A stretch of DNA of 7,936 nt, from contig JBKPCR010000053.1 of the NCBI GenBank assembly GCA_046727435.1, positions 1 to 7,936 on the forward strand, given 5' to 3'. Position numbers and translations under genes: made by a program. The notes beneath the pieces are model-generated. The model saw only the letters and a program-made list of their open reading frames with translations, did not search any database and was not told the DNA's origin. Positions 5,776-7,936 of this stretch are shown one piece after another. The number at the start of each line of letters is the position of its first letter. Position 1 is the first letter of the stretch. Source of the DNA: CAVPRW01 sp046727435 [NCBI: bacterium] (lineage in GTDB: Bacteria; Tectomicrobia; Entotheonellia; J063).

Positions 5776-6360
5776 ATGACGCTGGCCAATCAACTGACGG
5801 TCCTTCGAATCCTTCTCATCCCGGTTTTCGTCCTCTTGTTGGTCTACGATGCGCGCATCGCTGCGCTCATCGTGTTTTTGCTCACCTGCATCAGCGACGT
5901 TCTGGACGGTTACATCGCACGTACCTGGCGGCAGCAAACCACCCTGGGCACTTTCCTAGACCCAATCGCCGATAAGCTACTGATGGTGACGACCTTTGCC
6001 ACACTGGCCCTGCTGCAGGCCTTGCCCGTGTCCTTGACCATCCTCCTCATTGGCCGCGATGTCGCCCTGAGCCTGATGATCGGCATCGTCCTGTGGACCA
6101 CCGGCCGGCGATTACCCGGGCCCACTCAGTTGGGCAGGGCGGCGATCTTTGGCCAGATGTGGACCGTCGCCCTCGGACTCTTCTTCTATGTTTTCGAAGA
6201 TTGGACAGTGATTGCCACCCTGCGGCCCTTTATTCTGCTGCCGATCTTCGTCGCCACCGCCCTGTTAGCCATCGCTGCTGGCGTACACTACATCTACCAA
6301 CTCGTGCGTATGCTGTACCAAGTCGAAGCGCCTCTCGGCAAACGCATGCCCGTCCAATAA
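5776..6360 (+). CDS. CDP-alcohol phosphatidyltransferase (PGP synthase or cardiolipin synthase)
   Basis: This integral inner-membrane enzyme of anionic phospholipid synthesis transfers a phosphatidyl group from CDP-diacylglycerol to an alcohol. The 194-aa product has the full family motif D-x2-DG-x2-AR-x8-G-x3-D-x3-D: Asp41, Asp44, Gly45, Ala48, Arg49, Gly58, Asp62 and Asp66, inside DVLDGYIARTW...GTFLDPIADK. About six hydrophobic segments are visible (roughly 8-24, 26-42, 69-84, 86-108, 122-140, 150-180). ATG 5776 is chosen because AGGA (5767-5770) lies 5 bases upstream and NQLTVLRILLIPVF is the typical family start; the frame is open further upstream without family-like sequence. The second conserved site reads IGRD (92-95) instead of the IARE of E. 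coli PgsA, which recalls eukaryotic-type cardiolipin synthases. The substrate alcohol (glycerol-3-phosphate or phosphatidylglycerol) is therefore open, and I give no symbol. Confidence 0.9.
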   Translation: MTLANQLTVLRILLIPVFVLLLVYDARIAALIVFLLTCISDVLDGYIARTWRQQTTLGTFLDPIADKLLMVTTFATLALLQALPVSLTILLIGRDVALSLMIGIVLWTTGRRLPGPTQLGRAAIFGQMWTVALGLFFYVFEDWTVIATLRPFILLPIFVATALLAIAAGVHYIYQLVRMLYQVEAPLGKRMPVQ

Positions 6361-6388
6361 ACTCGTGCTCGTTGTGGAGATCGTGTAG

Positions 6389-6502
6389 GTGCTGGTGGGT
6401 GGGCAGATTTTCGGTTCTCTCTGGATTCTCCTAGCCGTGCCGACGACGTCAGTCATCAAAGTCTTTTGGCGCGATGTGTTGGCCTTCTACTGGGAGAGCT
6501 GA
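6389..6502 (+). pseudogene. C-terminal remnant of an AI-2E-family transporter
   Basis: Thirty-seven codons and a TGA read VLVGGQIFGSLWILLAVP, then TTSVIKVFWRDVLAFYWES. This is the hallmark end of AI-2E/PerM-family membrane proteins, with the GGQ-(L/I)-FG...LLAVP helix and a basic amphipathic tail. Complete members are about 340-380 aa. An in-frame TAG at 6386-6388 blocks any upstream extension. The nine codons before it (6359-6385, KLVLVVEIV) look like the continuing hydrophobic helix, so the stop appears to interrupt old coding sequence. Upstream of 6359 the frame is inside the phosphatidyltransferase gene and shows no transporter-like sequence. No start codon with a ribosome site is convincing. 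The scrap ends 8 bases before the convergent rsmA stop. Confidence 0.75.
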
Positions 6503-6510
6503 GATGGTTG

Positions 6511-7353
6511 TCATCCCCTGTGGAGAAGCAACACCTGTTGCAAGACATCGCTCAGTCGGGCAAACTCATCCAGGGTTAGTGTTTCGCCACGGCGGCTGGG
6601 TGCAATGCCGCTGTTCTCGAGGGTTTGGCGCAGGACGGGGGGCTCAATCGGCTGGAACGCATGGCGCAGCGCGTTGGCAAGCGTTTTGCGACGCTGAGCG
6701 AAAGCTGCATGAATGAGGCGGAAGAGGCAGGCCTCATCCTGGACAGGCACAGGAGGGGTCGCGCGAGGAATGATGCGGACCACTGTTGACATGACCTTTG
6801 GTGGTGGAGAAAAGGCTGAGGGCGGGACATGGAAGCCTTTGTCGACGGTCGCATACCACTGCGTCAGTAGCGTCAAACTCCCATACGCCTTGGTGCCTGG
6901 ACTAGCATAGAGTCGTTCGGCCACCTCACGTTGGAGCATGATCACGGCACAGCGCATGCGGGGGCGTTGGTTAAACAGTCGAGTCAGAATGGGTACGGCT
7001 ATACCATAGGGGAGATTGGCGACGGCTTTAAAGGGGGCGGCCAGCTGATCGAAGTCGAAGGATAGCGCATCAGCATGAACGATCTCGACCTGCGGCCTAT
7101 CGGCAAAACGCTGGCGCAGGGGTCCGATGAGATCCCGATCCAACTCCAGGGCTAGGAGTCGCCCGACTCTGCTGGCTAAAGCCGCAGTCAGTGTGCCCGT
7201 TCCAGCGCCGATTTCCACCACCACATCGTCTGGAGCGAGTTCGGCCAGCCGCAGGATACCGGCGAGGATGGTCGGGCTGACGAGAAAATGTTGCCCGAAA
7301 CGTTTTTTGGCACGGGGCGAGAACTTGTGGCCCACTTCACTAGTAATCAACAT
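6511..7353 (-). CDS. rsmA: 16S rRNA (adenine1518-N6/adenine1519-N6) dimethyltransferase RsmA/KsgA
   Basis: RsmA dimethylates two adjacent adenosines in the 3'-terminal hairpin of 16S rRNA using S-adenosylmethionine, late in 30S assembly. The 280-aa product from ATG 7353 has KKRFGQHFL (16-24), SAM motif I EIGAGTGTLT (47-56), the acidic LELD (69-72), the catalytic-site motif NLPYGIA (113-119), FSPPPKVMSTVV (181-192) and the C-terminal AFAQRRKTLANAL (217-229). All are RsmA signatures in the right order and the length is typical. The frame is open for 101 more codons upstream, but that stretch is not RsmA-like and contains the probable promoter. The nearest AAGGA (7368-7372) is 14 bases from the ATG, so initiation signals are poor; ATG 7443 would add a 30-residue Cys-rich extension. 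It is convergent with the + strand genes before it and downstream of the Uma2 gene. Confidence 0.95.
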   Translation of the reverse strand: MLITSEVGHKFSPRAKKRFGQHFLVSPTILAGILRLAELAPDDVVVEIGAGTGTLTAALASRVGRLLALELDRDLIGPLRQRFADRPQVEIVHADALSFDFDQLAAPFKAVANLPYGIAVPILTRLFNQRPRMRCAVIMLQREVAERLYASPGTKAYGSLTLLTQWYATVDKGFHVPPSAFSPPPKVMSTVVRIIPRATPPVPVQDEACLFRLIHAAFAQRRKTLANALRHAFQPIEPPVLRQTLENSGIAPSRRGETLTLDEFARLSDVLQQVLLLHRG

Positions 7354-7577
7354 ATTGCGATGAAATGTCCTTCTTCCTCGGCTTATGAAGCGCTGTGGCA
7401 TGCAGCCTTCACAACCCCCGCAACCATACTTGCTCGACTTCATGGGGAACCCGATAAAATCGCGATAGTATACTGCTCCCTGTCTGTCTGCTGCAAGCGC
7501 TGGATGGGCGTTCGGTTCACTAGGGGCGCTGACCACCCCTGTACGTGAAGGCTCCCAGCAATGGCAAGCGCTCACGA
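7354..7577 (-). other. Spacer and leader between the Uma2 gene and rsmA
   Basis: This 224-base stretch holds the putative rsmA promoter and a small hairpin AGGGG-9-CCCCT (7522-7540) just after the Uma2 stop, with no T-run. The frame from ATG 7443 into rsmA is open and would encode a Cys-rich lead segment (KYGCGGCEGCMP). I see no separate gene in it. Confidence 0.4.
7467..7496 (-). promoter_or_regulatory. Putative promoter for rsmA
   Basis: On the - strand, TATACT (7472-7467, 5/6 to the -10 consensus) is preceded after 18 bases by TTGCAG (7496-7491, only 3/6 to the -35). Transcription would start near 7460 and give a leader of about 105 bases before ATG 7353. It would also include the alternative ATG 7443. 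The good -10 is the main support. Confidence 0.4.
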
Positions 7578-7936
7578 CTAGAGTCGTTGGACATTGAGCG
7601 TCAACCCAGCAAGTAGCGGCTCTCCCGAAATCATCAAAGGATTCTCCATGCAGCACACCTCGGCATGTGGGCGGTAGATGTAGATCTTTTTCTCGTGTAG
7701 ATCAATGAGCCAGCCAAGCTGCGCACCGTTCGCCACGTATTCCTGCATTTTTGTCTGCAAGGTGGCTAAGTCATCCGAGCGAGACCGTAGCTCGACTACA
7801 AAATCCGGACACAATGGAGGGAACTCTTCTTGCTCCTCCACGGTCAACGTCCCCCAACGAGAACGTCTGACCCAAGCGACATCTGGGGAGCGTTTGGCGC
7901 CATTGGGCAGCGTGAATCCCGTTGAGGAGTCAAAAC
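7578..7936 (-). CDS. Uma2-family protein (DUF820, PD-(D/E)XK nuclease-like), C-terminal part
   Basis: The visible 119 codons plus TAG are the C-terminal two-thirds of a Uma2-family protein; its 5' end runs off the window. The reading frame is open to the edge, and the residues before the TTG at 7847 continue the family pattern: FDSSTGFTLPNGAKRSPDVAWVRRSRWGTL. Next come TVEEQEEFPPLCPDFVVELRS, the region with the conserved Asp and Glu of the nuclease-like core, KMQEYVANGAQLGWLIDLHEKKIYIYRP, and the typical end GEPLLAGLTL. The family shares the restriction-endonuclease fold, and its members spread in many copies in cyanobacteria and other bacteria. Nuclease activity is generally predicted rather than shown. 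No partner gene is visible here. It lies upstream of rsmA on the same strand, but rsmA appears to have its own promoter. Confidence 0.9.
   Translation of the reverse strand, partial: FDSSTGFTLPNGAKRSPDVAWVRRSRWGTLTVEEQEEFPPLCPDFVVELRSRSDDLATLQTKMQEYVANGAQLGWLIDLHEKKIYIYRPHAEVCCMENPLMISGEPLLAGLTLNVQRL

Noticed and set aside
7522-7540. Intrinsic terminator after the Uma2 gene
   Set aside because: The stem is only 5 bp with a 9-base loop and no T-run follows on the - strand.
7354-7656. The 101-codon upstream extension of rsmA as genuine protein
   Set aside because: The sequence does not resemble RsmA N-termini, overlaps the end of the Uma2 gene and contains the probable promoter. Only the last 30 codons remain arguable.
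1-7936. CRISPR array, toxin-antitoxin pair, transposase or defence island
   Set aside because: No regularly spaced repeats, transposase motifs or paired small genes are seen. The single Uma2-family fragment alone does not make a defence system.

Overview
The window is ordinary chromosomal DNA from a Gram-negative-type bacterium. It is fairly GC-rich by eye, and it encodes an outer-membrane lipoprotein start, a periplasmic adaptor and an exported protein. Gene content does not fix the taxon. The mix (DevA/DevB-like exporter, Uma2-family protein, RsmA, RluB, a eukaryote-like CDP-alcohol phosphatidyltransferase) would suit an environmental lineage such as NC10, Nitrospirota or a proteobacterium, but this is a weak inference.

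Layout. (1) Positions 1-1715, + strand: the 3' part of an ABC-exporter ATPase, a complete HlyD/DevB-type periplasmic adaptor, and then only the first 41 codons of a NodT/OprM-type outer-membrane channel lipoprotein. This is an export operon whose channel gene is broken. (2) Positions 1767-4399, - strand: an RNase II/R-superfamily exoribonuclease followed after 20 bases by a small exported protein of unknown function. (3) Positions 4400-4610: a divergent promoter region in which two back-to-back -35 boxes form a near-perfect palindrome. (4) Positions 4611-5357, + strand: an RluB/RsuA-family rRNA pseudouridine synthase. (5) Positions 5358-5775: a 418-base gene-free stretch with a degenerate REP-like hairpin, a very strong sigma70-type promoter and a roughly 200-base structured leader. 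(6) Positions 5776-6360, + strand: a CDP-alcohol phosphatidyltransferase (PGP or cardiolipin synthase). It is followed by a 37-codon C-terminal scrap of an AI-2E-family transporter (6389-6502). (7) Positions 6511-7353, - strand: 16S rRNA dimethyladenosine transferase RsmA/KsgA with a promoter and leader. Upstream of it, still on the - strand, is the C-terminal part of a Uma2-family protein that runs off the window edge.

Functionally, the RNase, RluB and RsmA all act on RNA or on ribosome maturation. The CDP-alcohol phosphatidyltransferase makes anionic membrane lipid, and the ABC/HlyD genes are envelope export parts. I see no CRISPR array, tRNA, rRNA, transposase or clear new multi-gene system. 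The most interesting signals are the two gene-decay scars, which both lie where + strand genes meet - strand genes, the shared divergent promoter/palindrome, and the promoter plus structured leader in front of the phospholipid gene.
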